From: Zobellella denitrificans
GTDB taxonomy: Bacteria; Pseudomonadota; Gammaproteobacteria; Enterobacterales; Aeromonadaceae
Assembly: GCF_002237365.1 (NCBI RefSeq)
Contig: NZ_NMUO01000011.1
Coordinates: forward strand, 1-62,745
Reading direction: 5' to 3'
DNA length: 62,745 nt
The notes beneath the pieces were generated by a model. The model was not told the origin of the DNA. It searched no databases and saw only the letters and a list, made by a program, of their open reading frames with translations. Both the position numbers and the translations under genes were made by a program. Position 1 is the stretch's first letter; the number at the start of each line of letters is the position of its first letter. Of this stretch, positions 44,912 to 54,881 are shown one piece after another.

Positions 44912-44940
44912 TTGACAGCCTTGGGGGCAGACATTAACAT
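44912..44940 (+). promoter_or_regulatory. Strong promoter of the tRNA-Asn cluster
   Basis: A perfect TTGACA (44912-44917), 17 bases, then TAACAT (44935-44940) and a GC-rich discriminator (GCGCCTCGC). The start is predicted near 44947, 18 bases before the first tRNA. Confidence 0.85.
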
Positions 44941-44964
44941 GCGCCTCGCATTGAAAGAGGCACT

Positions 44965-45040
44965 TCCCCCTTAGTTCAGTCGGTAGAACGGCGGACTGTT
45001 AATCCGTATGTCGCTGGTTCGAGTCCAGCAGGGGGAGCCA
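44965..45040 (+). tRNA. tRNA-Asn (GTT), copy 1
   Basis: A 76-base tRNA including CCA, anticodon GTT in ACTGTTAATC, and T-arm TGGTTCGAGTCCAGC. Its acceptor stem is TCCCCCT/AGGGGGA, while the other three copies have TCCTCCT/AGGAGGA. Confidence 0.96.
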
Positions 45041-45056
45041 GTTGCACCAGTTTTGT

Positions 45057-45132
45057 TCCTCCTTAGTTCAGTCGGTAGAACGGCGGACTGTTAATCCGTA
45101 TGTCGCTGGTTCGAGTCCAGCAGGAGGAGCCA
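45057..45132 (+). tRNA. tRNA-Asn (GTT), copy 2
   Basis: Identical in its body to copy 1 but with acceptor stem TCCTCCT/AGGAGGA. The spacer to copy 1 is 16 bases. Confidence 0.96.
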
Positions 45133-45148
45133 GTTTAACCAGTTTTGT

Positions 45149-45224
45149 TCCTCCTTAGTTCAGTCGGTAGAACGGCGGACTGTTAATCCGTATGTCGCTG
45201 GTTCGAGTCCAGCAGGAGGAGCCA
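45149..45224 (+). tRNA. tRNA-Asn (GTT), copy 3
   Basis: Identical to copy 2; the spacer is 16 bases and nearly identical to the one before (GTTTAACCAGTTTTGT). Confidence 0.96.
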
Positions 45225-45241
45225 GTTTAACCAGTTTTTGT

Positions 45242-45317
45242 TCCTCCTTAGTTCAGTCGGTAGAACGGCGGACTGTTAATCCGTATGTCGCTGGTTCGAG
45301 TCCAGCAGGAGGAGCCA
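45242..45317 (+). tRNA. tRNA-Asn (GTT), copy 4
   Basis: Identical to copies 2 and 3; the spacer before it is 17 bases. No clear terminator follows before csrD. Confidence 0.96.
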
Positions 45318-45422
45318 ATTTCCTTGTTATTTCCCCTCCCTTGGCCCATGATGAGCCGATGTCCATCAGTTCCTAATGATGCCCTCTGTTACTAACTCTG
45401 TTGTCCCGTTTTTACAAGGATA

Positions 45423-47246
45423 ATGGTTATGCGGGAAACTCGCCCCTTCGGCCAGGTGCTGCTCTTGGCAGGCGCCATCTTAATCCTTCTGAGCCTCCTG
45501 CTTCCCTGGTGGGCCAGCTATCGCGCCCTCGCCCACCAGGAGCGGCAAATCGATGAACGCCTCGCGCAGCTACTGGCCGAGGATCACCACCCCGGCCTGT
45601 TGCCGGGCCTGGCCGAGCTGTCGATAGGACAACCGCTCGCCAGCGACAGCCAGGCCTGGTGGTTTGGCCAGGCCGCGGGCAACCATCGCCGTGTCGTGGC
45701 TCAGACCCCGGTGTTTTACCGTCTCGATACCCGGCCTGCCAGCCAGCAATGGCTGCTGATCTCACTTCCCCTGGGCCTGACCACCTTGCTGGTGTTTGGC
45801 GGTCTTTACCTGCGCTGGAGCCGGGAAAGCCGTGAAAAAGAGCAACATCTACGCGCCCTCCTGCTCGACCCGGAGCTGAATCAGCTCGGCGGTCGGGATC
45901 CGGTGGAGCAGGGTATCGTCGGCCTGCACCAGAGCTACAGGGAGCAGATAGAGAGCCTGCAGCAACAACTCGGCGAAGCCCATCAGCAGAGCCACCAGGA
46001 CAGCCTGACCGCGCTCGGCAACCGCTATGCCTTCCGGCGCGACCTGACCCTGATGCTAAGCGATGACAACAAGCTCGCCACCGCCACCCTGATGATCGTC
46101 AGGGCCAGCGCGCTGCAGGATACCAATAGCCGCCTGGGTTTCCAGGCAGGTGATCAGTACCTGCAGGATATTGCCCGCCTGATCCGCAAGACCATACAGC
46201 CGGTGCTGGGTGCCCGGGCCTATCGCATCAATGGCAGCGACATCGCCGTGCTGGCCAAGGGGCAGTGCGAGCACCTGGCCGACAGCCTGGGCACCCAGCT
46301 GCACCAGGATCTGAACCATTACCAGCGGTTGCACGAGCTGGATTGCGCCGCCTACATGGGCTTTACCCAGCTGTTGCCGGGGCAGTCGCCGGAGCAGGTG
46401 CTGATCCGCGCCGATGCCGCCCTGGCCAAGGCCCAGGGAGGCGAGCCCAACGGCTGGCGCATCGTATTGCAAAACCAGGAGGACGAGGATCTGGGTGAAA
46501 GCCAGTGGCGCCAGCGCTTGCAGGCCATGCTGGAAGAAGACCGGATCCAGTTGCTGGTACAGCCGGTGCAGATCCGCAAGCCCGGCATGCCCGGCTACAA
46601 CGAGATTTATTCTCACTTTCCCAACGGCAGCGGCGGCTATTATCCCACCACCACGGTGTTCGCCATGGTGCAGCGGCTGGATATGTCGATGCAGTTCGAG
46701 CAGAAGATCATCGAGATGAGCCTGCGCCAGATCATACAAAAGGACATACCGGCCCAGCGTTGGGCACTCAACCTGACCCCCGCCAGCCTGCAGCAGAACT
46801 CCTTCCTGATCTGGCTGGAGCGGGTCTTGCTACGCGACATGAACATCACCTCCAACCTGGTGTTCGAGCTGGACGAGCACGTGCTGGAACACCAGCTGGT
46901 AGCCGGCAAGCGGCTGCTGGAGATGATCCGTCGTTGCGGGGCCCGCTCGGCAGTGAGCAAGTTCGGCCACGGTTACGGCTCCTTCCGCCTGCTGAAAGAG
47001 GTCAAGCCCGATTACATCAAGCTCGATGCCCAGTTGGTGAAACACCTGGAAGAGGACAGCACCAACCAGCAGTTCGTGCGCATGATAGTGGATCTGGCCC
47101 AGCGCCTGGGTTGCCATGTGATCGCCGAGGGGGTGGAAACCGCCGAGCAAAAACGGGTGCTGGAGAGCATGTACATCGACGGCGTCCAGGGCTACCTGGT
47201 CGCCAAACCCGGCGACCTCGCCACCTTCAAGGGGCTGACGATTTAA
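45423..47246 (+). CDS. csrD: CsrD-like degenerate GGDEF/EAL protein
   Basis: A 607-residue membrane protein. Two membrane segments (about residues 9-29 and 110-130) flank a short periplasmic part. A coiled linker leads to a GGDEF-like domain whose signature has decayed to NGSDI, and to an EAL-like domain with QPVQ in place of EAL, SKFGHGYGS in place of the DDFG loop, and AEGVET kept. This is the pattern of CsrD/MshH, which does not turn over cyclic di-GMP but directs RNase E to degrade CsrB/CsrC RNAs. AAGGATA precedes ATG 45423. Its last 20 bases overlap the convergent gene. Confidence 0.85.
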   Translation: MVMRETRPFGQVLLLAGAILILLSLLLPWWASYRALAHQERQIDERLAQLLAEDHHPGLLPGLAELSIGQPLASDSQAWWFGQAAGNHRRVVAQTPVFYRLDTRPASQQWLLISLPLGLTTLLVFGGLYLRWSRESREKEQHLRALLLDPELNQLGGRDPVEQGIVGLHQSYREQIESLQQQLGEAHQQSHQDSLTALGNRYAFRRDLTLMLSDDNKLATATLMIVRASALQDTNSRLGFQAGDQYLQDIARLIRKTIQPVLGARAYRINGSDIAVLAKGQCEHLADSLGTQLHQDLNHYQRLHELDCAAYMGFTQLLPGQSPEQVLIRADAALAKAQGGEPNGWRIVLQNQEDEDLGESQWRQRLQAMLEEDRIQLLVQPVQIRKPGMPGYNEIYSHFPNGSGGYYPTTTVFAMVQRLDMSMQFEQKIIEMSLRQIIQKDIPAQRWALNLTPASLQQNSFLIWLERVLLRDMNITSNLVFELDEHVLEHQLVAGKRLLEMIRRCGARSAVSKFGHGYGSFRLLKEVKPDYIKLDAQLVKHLEEDSTNQQFVRMIVDLAQRLGCHVIAEGVETAEQKRVLESMYIDGVQGYLVAKPGDLATFKGLTI

Positions 47247-47721
47247 GCCGGAGCAGGTAGTTGATCAGCTCCCCCAGGTGACGGTAGCGCGTGATCTCCT
47301 CCGGGCTGTAGCGGGTCGACATGGTGGACGGATTATGCCGATGCTTGAGGTAGCGCATGATCTGCAACCGGTTGAAGCCGCCGACCCGGTAAACCAGCTC
47401 GAGCAGGGTCTTTATCTGCTCCGAGTCCAGGCCGCAAAGCTCACCGTAACCGGGATCCAGGGGAGTTTTGATCTCCACCTCGACCTGCCCGAGCTTCCCT
47501 TCTTCCTGCAGGTACTCCAGCCACTGCTCCACGTACATCGGCTTGGTACCCGGCAGCAGTGAAAAGAACCCCTTGCCGGAGCGACAGCCGGACAGGAGCA
47601 GTATGGCCAGGGCATCGCTGTTGCAGGAAAAAACCACCTCGCCCTGCTCGCTCCAGTCCAGCGCCTGGATGCGGATCTCGGCCCGCCCCCCCTGCCCGTC
47701 TTGCACCTTGAAGATAAACAC
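47227..47721 (-). CDS. Unknown protein, 164 residues, overlapping csrD tail-to-tail
   Basis: It starts with GTG at 47721 behind a GGAGAGG site. It is a soluble protein with no signal or membrane segment. The N-terminal third is beta-rich (MFIFKVQDGQ...EIRIQALDW...VVFSCNSDALAILLLSGC) and the C-terminal two thirds are helical, with a basic patch MRYLKHRHNPSTMSTRYSPEEITRYR that could bind nucleic acid. No family is recognised. The 20-base convergent overlap with csrD is unusual for this gene-sparse stretch. Confidence 0.7.
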   Translation of the reverse strand: MFIFKVQDGQGGRAEIRIQALDWSEQGEVVFSCNSDALAILLLSGCRSGKGFFSLLPGTKPMYVEQWLEYLQEEGKLGQVEVEIKTPLDPGYGELCGLDSEQIKTLLELVYRVGGFNRLQIMRYLKHRHNPSTMSTRYSPEEITRYRHLGELINYLLRLKSSAP

Positions 47722-47861
47722 AGCCTCTCCGAAATAGCGGCAAAGCCTTCATCTTGGCCCAATCTCGGGGGCGAGTCAAAGCCGGACTTCACAGCCCGGG
47801 CGTATGGGTGTAAGGTCTGGCTTCGTCCGCAGCCCTTACCGACATTGCGCAGGAGTGATCG

Positions 47862-48257
47862 ATGATGCCCAATAAGGAAGTCACCTACACCATTTCTGAG
47901 TTGGCCGATGAATTCGACATTACCCCGCGCACCCTGCGCCATTACGAAGAGCTGGGCCTGCTCAATCCCAGGAGAAAGGGCAACACCCGCATCTACAGCC
48001 ACAAAGACAGGATCCGCCTGGCGCTTACCCTGCGCGGCAGGCGCCTGGGCTTCAGCCTGGCGGAAATGCGTGAGCTGTTCGAGCTGTACGATGCCGAGCA
48101 CAGCTCACGCCCCCAGCTGCACTCCATGATAGCGATGATCGCAGAAAAGCGCGCCAGCCTGCAGCAACAGCAGGAAGACATCGAAAAGGTGCTGGCGGAG
48201 CTGGACGCCGCCGACATCAAGGCACGGGAAGCGCTGGAAAAGATGAAGCATCACTAA
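47862..48257 (+). CDS. MerR-family transcriptional regulator (LiuR-like)
   Basis: A 131-residue MerR regulator: winged HTH TYTISELADEFDITPRTLRHYEELGLLNPRRKGNTRIYSHKDRIRLALTLRGRRLGFSLAEMRELFELYD, then a long dimer helix. The GNTRIYSHKDR and RLGFSLAEIRELFDLYD-type segments are like LiuR, which controls leucine/isovalerate catabolism. No liu genes are in the window. The metal-binding cysteines of CueR/MerR types are absent. AGGAG lies six bases before ATG 47862; a second ATG follows directly. Confidence 0.85.
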   Translation: MMPNKEVTYTISELADEFDITPRTLRHYEELGLLNPRRKGNTRIYSHKDRIRLALTLRGRRLGFSLAEMRELFELYDAEHSSRPQLHSMIAMIAEKRASLQQQQEDIEKVLAELDAADIKAREALEKMKHH

Positions 48258-48295
48258 AGCGGGAAGCGGGAAGCGGGAAGCGGGAAGCGGGAAGC
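48258..48295. repeat. Heptanucleotide tandem repeat, 5.4 copies
   Basis: AGCGGGA is repeated five times exactly plus AGC, starting right after the MerR stop codon. It lies between two convergent genes and is not coding. Confidence 0.97.
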
Positions 48296-48303
48296 AATGA
48301 TAA

Positions 48304-48321
48304 AGCCCCACCGCAGCGGGG
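48304..48321 (-). terminator. Likely terminator of aroA
   Basis: On the minus strand GCCCCGC-TGCG-GTGGGGC (seven pairs, one G-U) is followed by TTTAT. It lies 12 bases past the aroA stop; the T-tract is short. Confidence 0.65.
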
Positions 48322-48333
48322 CAAGAAACCGGC

Positions 48334-49620
48334 TTACTCGGCCTGGCTGATGCTGGCCAGCTTGTCGAAATAGTCCGGGAAGGTCTTGGAGGTGCACTTG
48401 GGATCCAGGATCACCACGGGGGTGTCGCTCAGGGCCACCAGCGAGAAGCACATGGCGATGCGGTGATCGTTGTAGGTGGCGATCTCCGCTTCCTGCAGCT
48501 TGGTGGCCGGCGTCACCACCAGGTAATCCTCCCCTTCCTCCACCTCGACCCCGAGTTTGCGCAGCTCGGTGGCCATGGCGAACAGCCGGTCGGTTTCCTT
48601 CACCCGCCAGTTGTAGATATTGCGGATACGGGTGGTGCCCTCGGCAAACAGGGCGGTGGTGGCGATGGTCATGGCGGCGTCGGGAATATGGTTCATGTCC
48701 ATGTCCACCGCCTTGAGCGGTGCCACGTGCTCGGCCTCGATAAAGTCATCGCCCCAGGTGATGCGTGCCCCCATGGCCTCCAGCACATCGGCGAAACGGA
48801 TATCGCCCTGGATGCTGTGGCGGCCGATGCCGGTCACCCGAACCTTGCCCTTGATGGCGCCCGCCGCCAGGAAGTAGGAAGCGGAAGAGGCGTCCCCTTC
48901 CACCAGGAAGGTCCCCGGCGACACATAGCCCTGGTTGCCCTGGATATAGAACACCTGGTAGTTATCGTGCTCCACCCTCACCCCGAACTGTTTCATGATG
49001 TGCAGGGTGATGTCGATATAGGGCTTGGACACCAGCTCGCCCTTGATATGGATGCGGGTATCGCCGGAGGCCATGGGGGCCGCCATCAGCAGGGCGGTCA
49101 GGAACTGGCTGGAAACGGAGCCGTCGATGTGCACATCGCCGCCCCACAGGCCCTTGCCGTTGATAAACACCGGCGGATAGCCGTCGGTCTTGAGGTAGCT
49201 GATGTCGGCGCCCGCTTCGCGCAGGGCATCCACCAGGTGGCCGATGGGCCGCTCCCACATGCGCGGCTCGCCGGTCAGGGTGAACTCGCCGGTACCCAGG
49301 CACAGGGCGGCGCACAGGGGGCGCATGGCGGTGCCGGCATTGCCGAGGAACAGGGAAACCGGCTCCTTCACGCTGAACGCCCGGCCCAGACCATGCACCA
49401 CGCATTCGGTCTTGTCGTCCGACAGCTCGTACTGCACCCCCAGGATCTTGAGGGCATCCAGCATGTGACGGATGTCATCGCTGTCGAGCAGGTTGGTCAG
49501 GCGGGTGGTGCCCTGGGCCAGTGCCGCGAGCAGCAAGGCCCGGTTGGACACGGACTTGGAGCCGGGCAGGTTGACGGTGCCCTCCACCCGGGCGATAGGG
49601 GATAGTTTGAGGCTTTCCAT
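48334..49620 (-). CDS. aroA: 3-phosphoshikimate 1-carboxyvinyltransferase (EPSP synthase)
   Basis: Joins shikimate 3-phosphate and PEP in the shikimate pathway. The 428 residues match E. coli AroA (427). Typical segments: [19 protein letters not shown] (residues 17-35), [17 protein letters not shown] (a class I type PEP site), [18 protein letters not shown], and [13 protein letters not shown] near the end. CCAGGAATC precedes ATG 49620. It forms a serC-hisC-aroA run on one strand, but a terminator separates it from hisC. Confidence 0.97.
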   Translation of the reverse strand: MESLKLSPIARVEGTVNLPGSKSVSNRALLLAALAQGTTRLTNLLDSDDIRHMLDALKILGVQYELSDDKTECVVHGLGRAFSVKEPVSLFLGNAGTAMRPLCAALCLGTGEFTLTGEPRMWERPIGHLVDALREAGADISYLKTDGYPPVFINGKGLWGGDVHIDGSVSSQFLTALLMAAPMASGDTRIHIKGELVSKPYIDITLHIMKQFGVRVEHDNYQVFYIQGNQGYVSPGTFLVEGDASSASYFLAAGAIKGKVRVTGIGRHSIQGDIRFADVLEAMGARITWGDDFIEAEHVAPLKAVDMDMNHIPDAAMTIATTALFAEGTTRIRNIYNWRVKETDRLFAMATELRKLGVEVEEGEDYLVVTPATKLQEAEIATYNDHRIAMCFSLVALSDTPVVILDPKCTSKTFPDYFDKLASISQAE

Positions 49621-49697
49621 ATGATTCCTGGAGATTCGGGGTAAACAACAACTGAAGCTTTCTAGACGTTAACAGGGCTGGTGCATCAGGGCAAGAT

Positions 49698-49725
49698 AAA
49701 CAAAAGGCCGGTTTGCACCGGCCTT
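49698..49725 (-). terminator. Terminator of hisC
   Basis: AAGGCCGG-TTTGCA-CCGGCCTT (49704-49725), followed on the minus strand by TTGTTT. It is four bases past the hisC stop. Confidence 0.85.
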
Positions 49726-49728
49726 CCC

Positions 49729-50829
49729 TCAGCCCAGCACCTTGGCCAGGGCTTCCAGGCAACGCTGGTTCTCGTGCTCGAGACCGATGCTGATGCGCAG
49801 GCAGGTCGGCAGGCCGTAGCCGGCGATGGGCCGTACGATGACGCCTTCGCGCAGCAGCGCCTCATACACAGGCCCGGCTTCCCGCTGCAGATCCAGGGTG
49901 ATGAAGTTGGCCCGGGAAGGAATGTATTTCAGGCCCTGCTCCTGGAAGAACGCCTCGTAGCGCGCCATCTCCCGCCGGTTCAGTTCCACCGCCTGGTTGA
50001 GGTAGTCCTCGTCGTCCAGCGCCGCTTCCGCCGCCGCCAGGGCAAGGCTGTTGCAATTGAAGGGTTCGCGCACCCGGTTGAGCACCGCCACCAGCTCCGG
50101 ATGGCAGACCATGTAGCCCACCCGCAGCCCCGCCAGGCCATAGGCCTTGGAGAAGGTGCGCGACACGATCAGGTTGGGATAACGGGCCAGCCAGTCGATG
50201 GACGGGATCCGCTCGTCTTCCGCCACATACTCGGTATAGGCCTCGTCCAGCACCACCAGCACCTGGGCCGGCACCTTGTCCATAAAGGCCTGGATCTCGG
50301 CCGCGCCGACGAAGGTGCCGGTCGGGTTGTTGGGGTTGGTGATGCACACCAGCCGGGTCGCCGGGGTGATGGCCGCCGCCATGGCCTCGAGATCGTGCCC
50401 GAAGTCCCTGGCCGGCACCACCACCGCCTCGGCACCATGGGCCTGGGTGGCCAGGGCGTAGACGATAAAGGTGTACTGGGAATACACCACCTGCTGCCCG
50501 GGCGACACGAAGGTGTGGAACACCAGGTCGATCAGCTCGTTGGAGCCGTTGCCGAGGATCAGCTGCTCGCGGTGGACGCCGAGCTTGTCTGCCAGCTTGG
50601 CCTTCAGCGCAAAACCGTTGGCGTCCGGGTAACGGGCCAGCTCCGGCAGGGCGCGTTCAATGGCGGCCCGGGCCTTGGGCCCCAGCCCCAGAGGGTTTTC
50701 GTTGGAGGCCAGTTTCACGCTGTTGCTGATACCGAGCTCGCGCTCCAGCTCTTCCACCGGCTTGCCCGGCTGGTAAGGGTGCAGCCCCTCCACCCCGGGG
50801 TTGGCCAGGGCCAGAAAATCAATACTCAC
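49729..50829 (-). CDS. hisC: Histidinol-phosphate aminotransferase
   Basis: A 366-residue PLP enzyme: KLASNENPLGLGPKA (about residue 40), ITNPNNPTG, VLDEAYTEY and the PLP lysine in SRTFSKAYGLAGLRVGY. I chose GTG 50829 because AAGGAGT lies just before it and SIDFLALANPGVEGLHPYQPGKP is the family start; the frame continuing to 50916 is rejected. Its position between serC and aroA recalls the hisC2 copy of pseudomonads (serC-pheA-hisC-tyrA-aroA), which may also serve aromatic amino acid synthesis; pheA and tyrA are missing here. Confidence 0.94.
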   Translation of the reverse strand: MSIDFLALANPGVEGLHPYQPGKPVEELERELGISNSVKLASNENPLGLGPKARAAIERALPELARYPDANGFALKAKLADKLGVHREQLILGNGSNELIDLVFHTFVSPGQQVVYSQYTFIVYALATQAHGAEAVVVPARDFGHDLEAMAAAITPATRLVCITNPNNPTGTFVGAAEIQAFMDKVPAQVLVVLDEAYTEYVAEDERIPSIDWLARYPNLIVSRTFSKAYGLAGLRVGYMVCHPELVAVLNRVREPFNCNSLALAAAEAALDDEDYLNQAVELNRREMARYEAFFQEQGLKYIPSRANFITLDLQREAGPVYEALLREGVIVRPIAGYGLPTCLRISIGLEHENQRCLEALAKVLG

Positions 50830-50961
50830 GGTGACTCCTTGTATCTGTTCCAATGGCCTTGCACAACAAGGCCCGCCAACTGAAGTGGCGGCTACAGCGC
50901 GGTGCCGCCTTTTCACATGACGCTGTTTTTTCTTCCAGCTTACCGCTTACGGCTTCAAGCT

Positions 50962-52050
50962 TTAGCTTCCGTGCTGCTTGGCAAACTTGTCCATATAGGC
51001 GACCAGCGCCTGCACCCCTTCGATGGGCATGGCGTTGTACAGGCTGGCGCGCATGCCGCCCACGATGCGGTGCCCCTTGAGCGCCAGCAGACCCTCGGCC
51101 TTGGCCCCCTTCAGGAAGGCGTCGTTCAGGCTGTCGTCCTTCAGCTGGAAGGGGATGTTCATCCAGGAGCGAGCGCTGGGATGCACCTCGTTGCGGTAGA
51201 AGTCGCTGGCATCCACGTAGTTGTACAGCAGCTCGGCCTTGGCCTTGTTGCGCTCGCCCATGGCCTCCAGCCCGCCCTGCGCCTTCAGCCACTTGAACAC
51301 CAGGCCGGCCAGATACCAGGCATAGGTGGGCGGGGTGTTGAGCATGGAGTCGGCCTTGGCCATGGCGGCGTAGTCCAGAATGCCCGGCACCTGGGGGCAG
51401 GCCTGGCTAAGCAGGTCCTCGCGCACGATGACCACCGCCAGACCGGAAGGGCCGATGTTCTTCTGGGCGCCGGCATAGATGATGCCGAACCTGGTCACGT
51501 CGATGGGACGGGAGAGGATGGTGGAGGACATGTCCGCCACCAGGGGCACGTCGCCGGTATCGGGAATAAAGTTGTACTCGATGCCTTCGATGGTTTCATT
51601 CGGGCAGTAGTGCACATAGGCGGCGGTGGAGTCCAGCGCCCAGCTGGTGGCCAGGCCCTGGCGGCCGTCTTCGGCGGTCTTGAGCCCTTCCAGTACCCGC
51701 ACGTCCCCCACCTTCTCGGCTTCGGCCACGGCGGATTTGGACCACTGGCCGGTGACGATGTAGTCGGCCTTGGCGTTGATGCCCATCAGGTTGAGCGGCA
51801 CGGCGGCAAACTGGCCCCGGCCGCCGCCCTGCAGGAACAGCACCTTGTAGTTGTCGGGGATCTGCATCAGATCCCGCAGGTCCTGCTCGGCCTCGGCCGC
51901 CACCGCCATATAGTCGGCCCCACGATGGCTCAGCTCCATCACCGACACGCCCAGGCCGTGAAAGTCACGGAACTCGGCCTGGGCCTGTTTCATTACCTCT
52001 ACCGGCAGCATGGCCGGGCCTGCGCTGAAGTTATAAACCATCTTCTCCAT
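50962..52050 (-). CDS. serC: Phosphoserine aminotransferase
   Basis: Catalyses serine synthesis and also a step of pyridoxal phosphate synthesis. The 362 residues match E. coli SerC. Opening [43 protein letters not shown], and the PLP lysine in [19 protein letters not shown]. Two starts are possible: ATG 52050 (AGGGAAA before it) and ATG 52041, which gives the family-typical MVYNFSAG. It lies 132 bases upstream of hisC and is separated from gyrA by a terminator. Confidence 0.96.
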   Translation of the reverse strand: MEKMVYNFSAGPAMLPVEVMKQAQAEFRDFHGLGVSVMELSHRGADYMAVAAEAEQDLRDLMQIPDNYKVLFLQGGGRGQFAAVPLNLMGINAKADYIVTGQWSKSAVAEAEKVGDVRVLEGLKTAEDGRQGLATSWALDSTAAYVHYCPNETIEGIEYNFIPDTGDVPLVADMSSTILSRPIDVTRFGIIYAGAQKNIGPSGLAVVIVREDLLSQACPQVPGILDYAAMAKADSMLNTPPTYAWYLAGLVFKWLKAQGGLEAMGERNKAKAELLYNYVDASDFYRNEVHPSARSWMNIPFQLKDDSLNDAFLKGAKAEGLLALKGHRIVGGMRASLYNAMPIEGVQALVAYMDKFAKQHGS

Positions 52051-52182
52051 TTTCCCTGGGTTACCCTCATTTGAACCAAAGTGGCGACAGCGCCCGGCGG
52101 AAAGGGGGCATCCCCTCCCCGACCTGCGCTGCTTTATTACTAGCTTTTACACGGCGGCGAGCCACCGAGTCAAAATGATTTT

Positions 52183-52225
52183 CGGGTCAGGTTTTTACCC
52201 GAACAAAAGGGGGCCAAAGGCCCCC
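52183..52225 (-). terminator. Terminator of gyrA
   Basis: On the minus strand GGGGGCC-TTT-GGCCCCC (52209-52225) is followed by TTTTGTT, seven bases past the gyrA stop. A second stem TTCGGGT/ACCCGAA (52183-52205) follows directly. Confidence 0.87.
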
Positions 52226-52232
52226 TGTGCAT

Positions 52233-54881
52233 TTACTCCTCGGCCGCGCCGTCCTGGCCTTCGGCCAGCTCGTCGTCCTCGGTTTCCTCAATGCGCTGCA
52301 GGCCCACCACCTGTTCATCCTCGCCGGTGCGGATCAGGCGAACACCGGCGGTGTTGCGGCTGATCAGGCTGACTTCGGACACCCGGGTGCGCACCAGGGT
52401 GCCACCGTTGGTGATCAGCATGATTTCATTGCTTTCATCCACCTGGATGGCACCCACCACCTCGCCGTTGCGCTCGCTCACCTTGATGGAGACCACGCCC
52501 TGGGTAGCCCGGCTCTTGGTGGGGTACTCGTCGAGGCCGGTACGCTTGCCATAGCCATTGGCGGTGGCGGTAAGGATGGCACCGTCGCCGCGGGGCACGA
52601 TGAGGGAGACCACCCGATCCCCCTCGGCCAGGCGGATGCCGCGTACCCCGGAGGCGGTGCGTCCCATGGGACGCACGCCCTTGGAGCCACCGGCGGCGGC
52701 CTCGTCGGCCTGCTCCTCGCCCTCATCGGCCCCCTCGGCCTCGGCGCGACCGCCGCCCTCGGCGAAACGCACCACCTTGCCGGCGGCGGAGAACAGCATG
52801 ATCTCGTTGCTGCCGTCGGTGATGTCGACCCCGATCAGCTCATCCCCGTCCTTCAGGTTGATGGCGCGGATGCCGGAGGCCAGCGGCCGGCTGAAGGCGG
52901 ACAGGCTGGTCTTCTTGACGGTGCCGTCGGCGGTGGCGAAGAACACGTACTTGTCGTCGGCGTATTCCTTGACCGGCAGTATGGCGGTGATGCGCTCACC
53001 CTGATCCAGCGGCAGCAGGTTGACGATGGGCCGGCCGCGGGCGGCGCGGCTGGCTTCGGGCAACTGATAGACCTTGAGCCAGTACACCTTGCCGGCGGTA
53101 GAGAAGCACAAAATGGTGTCGTGGGTGTTGGCCACCAGCAGGCGCTCGACGAAATCCTCTTCCTTGATGCTGGTCGCCGACTTGCCGCGCCCACCCCGGC
53201 GCTGGGCCTCGTAGTCGGACAACGGCTGGTACTTCACATAGCCCTGGTGGGACAGGGTGACCACCACGTCTTCCTGGGTGATCAGGTCTTCGATATTGAT
53301 CTCGGCGCTGGAGGTGGTGATCTCGGTGCGGCGGGCATCGCCGAATTGTTCCTTGAGCGCTTCCAGCTCCTCGCGGATCACCTCCATCAGGCGGACGGTG
53401 CTGTTGAGGATATGCAGCAGCTCGGCGATCTGCTCCAGCAGCGCCTTGTATTCTTCCAGGATCTTCTCGTGCTCGAGGCCGGTCAGGCGGTGCAGGCGCA
53501 GATCCAGGATGGCCTGGGCCTGCTGCTCGGTCAGGTAATAGTGACCGTCGCGGATGCCGTATTCGGGCTCCAGCCATTCCGGACGGGCGGCGTCGTCACC
53601 GGCCCGCTCCAGCATACTGGCCACGTTGCCGAGCGCCCAGCCCTGGGCCAGCAGCCCGGCCTTGGCCTCCGCCGGGGTCGGCGAGCGGCGGATAAGCTCG
53701 ATCACCGGGTCGATGTTGGCCAGGGCGATGGCCAGGCCTTCCAGGATGTGGGCCCGATCCCGCGCCTTGCGCAGTTCGAAGATGGTGCGGCGGGTGACCA
53801 CTTCGCGCCGGTGCTGGATAAAGCACTCCAGCATTTCCTTCAGGTTGAAGGTGCGCGGCTGGTTGTTGTCCAGCGCCACCATGTTGATGCCGAACACCGT
53901 CTGCATCTGGGTCTGGGCGTAGAGGTTGTTGAGGATCACCTCCCCCACTTCGCCCCGGCGGATTTCGATCACGATGCGCATGCCGTCCTTGTCGGACTCG
54001 TCACGCAGGGCGGAGATGCCCTCGATGCGCTTTTCCTTGACCAGCTCGGCGATTTTTTCAATCAGCCGTGCCTTGTTCACCTGGTAGGGCAGCTCGGAGA
54101 CGATGATGGTCTCGCGCCCGCTCTTCTCGTCGGTCTCGATCTCGGCCAGGGCGCGCACATAGATCTTGCCACGGCCGGTGCGGTAGGCGTCGATAATGCC
54201 GGACTTGCCGTTGATGATGCCGCCGGTGGGGAAATCCGGACCCGGGATCAGCTCGATCAGCTGGTCGACCGTGATGTGCTCGTCGTCGATCAGCGCCAGG
54301 CAGCCGTCCACCACCTCGTTGAGGTTGTGGGGCGGGATATTGGTGGCCATGCCCACGGCGATGCCGGAAGAGCCGTTGACCAGCAGGTTCGGCACCTTGG
54401 TCGGCATCACCGCCGGTATCATCTCGGTGCCGTCGTAGTTGGGCACCCAGTCGACGGTTTCCTTGTCCAGATCCGCCAGCAGCTCGTGGGCAATCTTGTC
54501 CATGCGCACTTCGGTGTAACGCATGGCGGCGGCGGAATCGCCGTCCACCGAGCCGAAGTTGCCCTGGCCGTCGACCAGGGTGTAGCGCATGGAAAAGTCC
54601 TGCGCCATCCGCACTATGGTGTCGTATACCGCGCTGTCGCCGTGGGGGTGGTATTTACCTATTACGTCACCCACCACGCGGGCGGATTTCTTGTAGGGCT
54701 TGTTCCAGTCGTTGCCGAGCTCGTTCATGGCGAACAGCACACGGCGATGCACCGGCTTCAAACCATCTCGCACATCGGGAAGGGCCCGTCCCACGATCAC
54801 GCTCATGGCGTAATCCAGGTAGGAGCGCTTGAGCTCTTCCTCGATGTTTATCGGCATGATTTCTCGGGCCAGATCGGTCAT
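52233..54881 (-). CDS. gyrA: DNA gyrase subunit A
   Basis: The breakage-reunion subunit of gyrase; 882 residues. [47 protein letters not shown] is the conserved start; the catalytic Tyr lies in [11 protein letters not shown] (about residue 122). The quinolone-determining region [20 protein letters not shown] keeps Ser83 and Asp87 equivalents, the susceptible type. The C-terminal pinwheel contains an acidic insertion (about residues 704-728: [19 protein letters not shown]) not found in E. coli, and the protein ends in an acidic tail. ATG 54881 matches the family; a frame from 54899 is slightly longer. Confidence 0.97.
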   Translation of the reverse strand: MTDLAREIMPINIEEELKRSYLDYAMSVIVGRALPDVRDGLKPVHRRVLFAMNELGNDWNKPYKKSARVVGDVIGKYHPHGDSAVYDTIVRMAQDFSMRYTLVDGQGNFGSVDGDSAAAMRYTEVRMDKIAHELLADLDKETVDWVPNYDGTEMIPAVMPTKVPNLLVNGSSGIAVGMATNIPPHNLNEVVDGCLALIDDEHITVDQLIELIPGPDFPTGGIINGKSGIIDAYRTGRGKIYVRALAEIETDEKSGRETIIVSELPYQVNKARLIEKIAELVKEKRIEGISALRDESDKDGMRIVIEIRRGEVGEVILNNLYAQTQMQTVFGINMVALDNNQPRTFNLKEMLECFIQHRREVVTRRTIFELRKARDRAHILEGLAIALANIDPVIELIRRSPTPAEAKAGLLAQGWALGNVASMLERAGDDAARPEWLEPEYGIRDGHYYLTEQQAQAILDLRLHRLTGLEHEKILEEYKALLEQIAELLHILNSTVRLMEVIREELEALKEQFGDARRTEITTSSAEINIEDLITQEDVVVTLSHQGYVKYQPLSDYEAQRRGGRGKSATSIKEEDFVERLLVANTHDTILCFSTAGKVYWLKVYQLPEASRAARGRPIVNLLPLDQGERITAILPVKEYADDKYVFFATADGTVKKTSLSAFSRPLASGIRAINLKDGDELIGVDITDGSNEIMLFSAAGKVVRFAEGGGRAEAEGADEGEEQADEAAAGGSKGVRPMGRTASGVRGIRLAEGDRVVSLIVPRGDGAILTATANGYGKRTGLDEYPTKSRATQGVVSIKVSERNGEVVGAIQVDESNEIMLITNGGTLVRTRVSEVSLISRNTAGVRLIRTGEDEQVVGLQRIEETEDDELAEGQDGAAEE

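Noticed and set aside
44622..44940. Several 60-80 codon frames upstream of the tRNA-Asn cluster
   Set aside because: They overlap each other and the tRNA promoter and have no ribosome sites.
44965..45317. Regular direct repeats with near-identical spacers, at first sight CRISPR-like
   Set aside because: The 76-base repeats fold as tRNA-Asn with CCA ends; the spacers are short and nearly identical.
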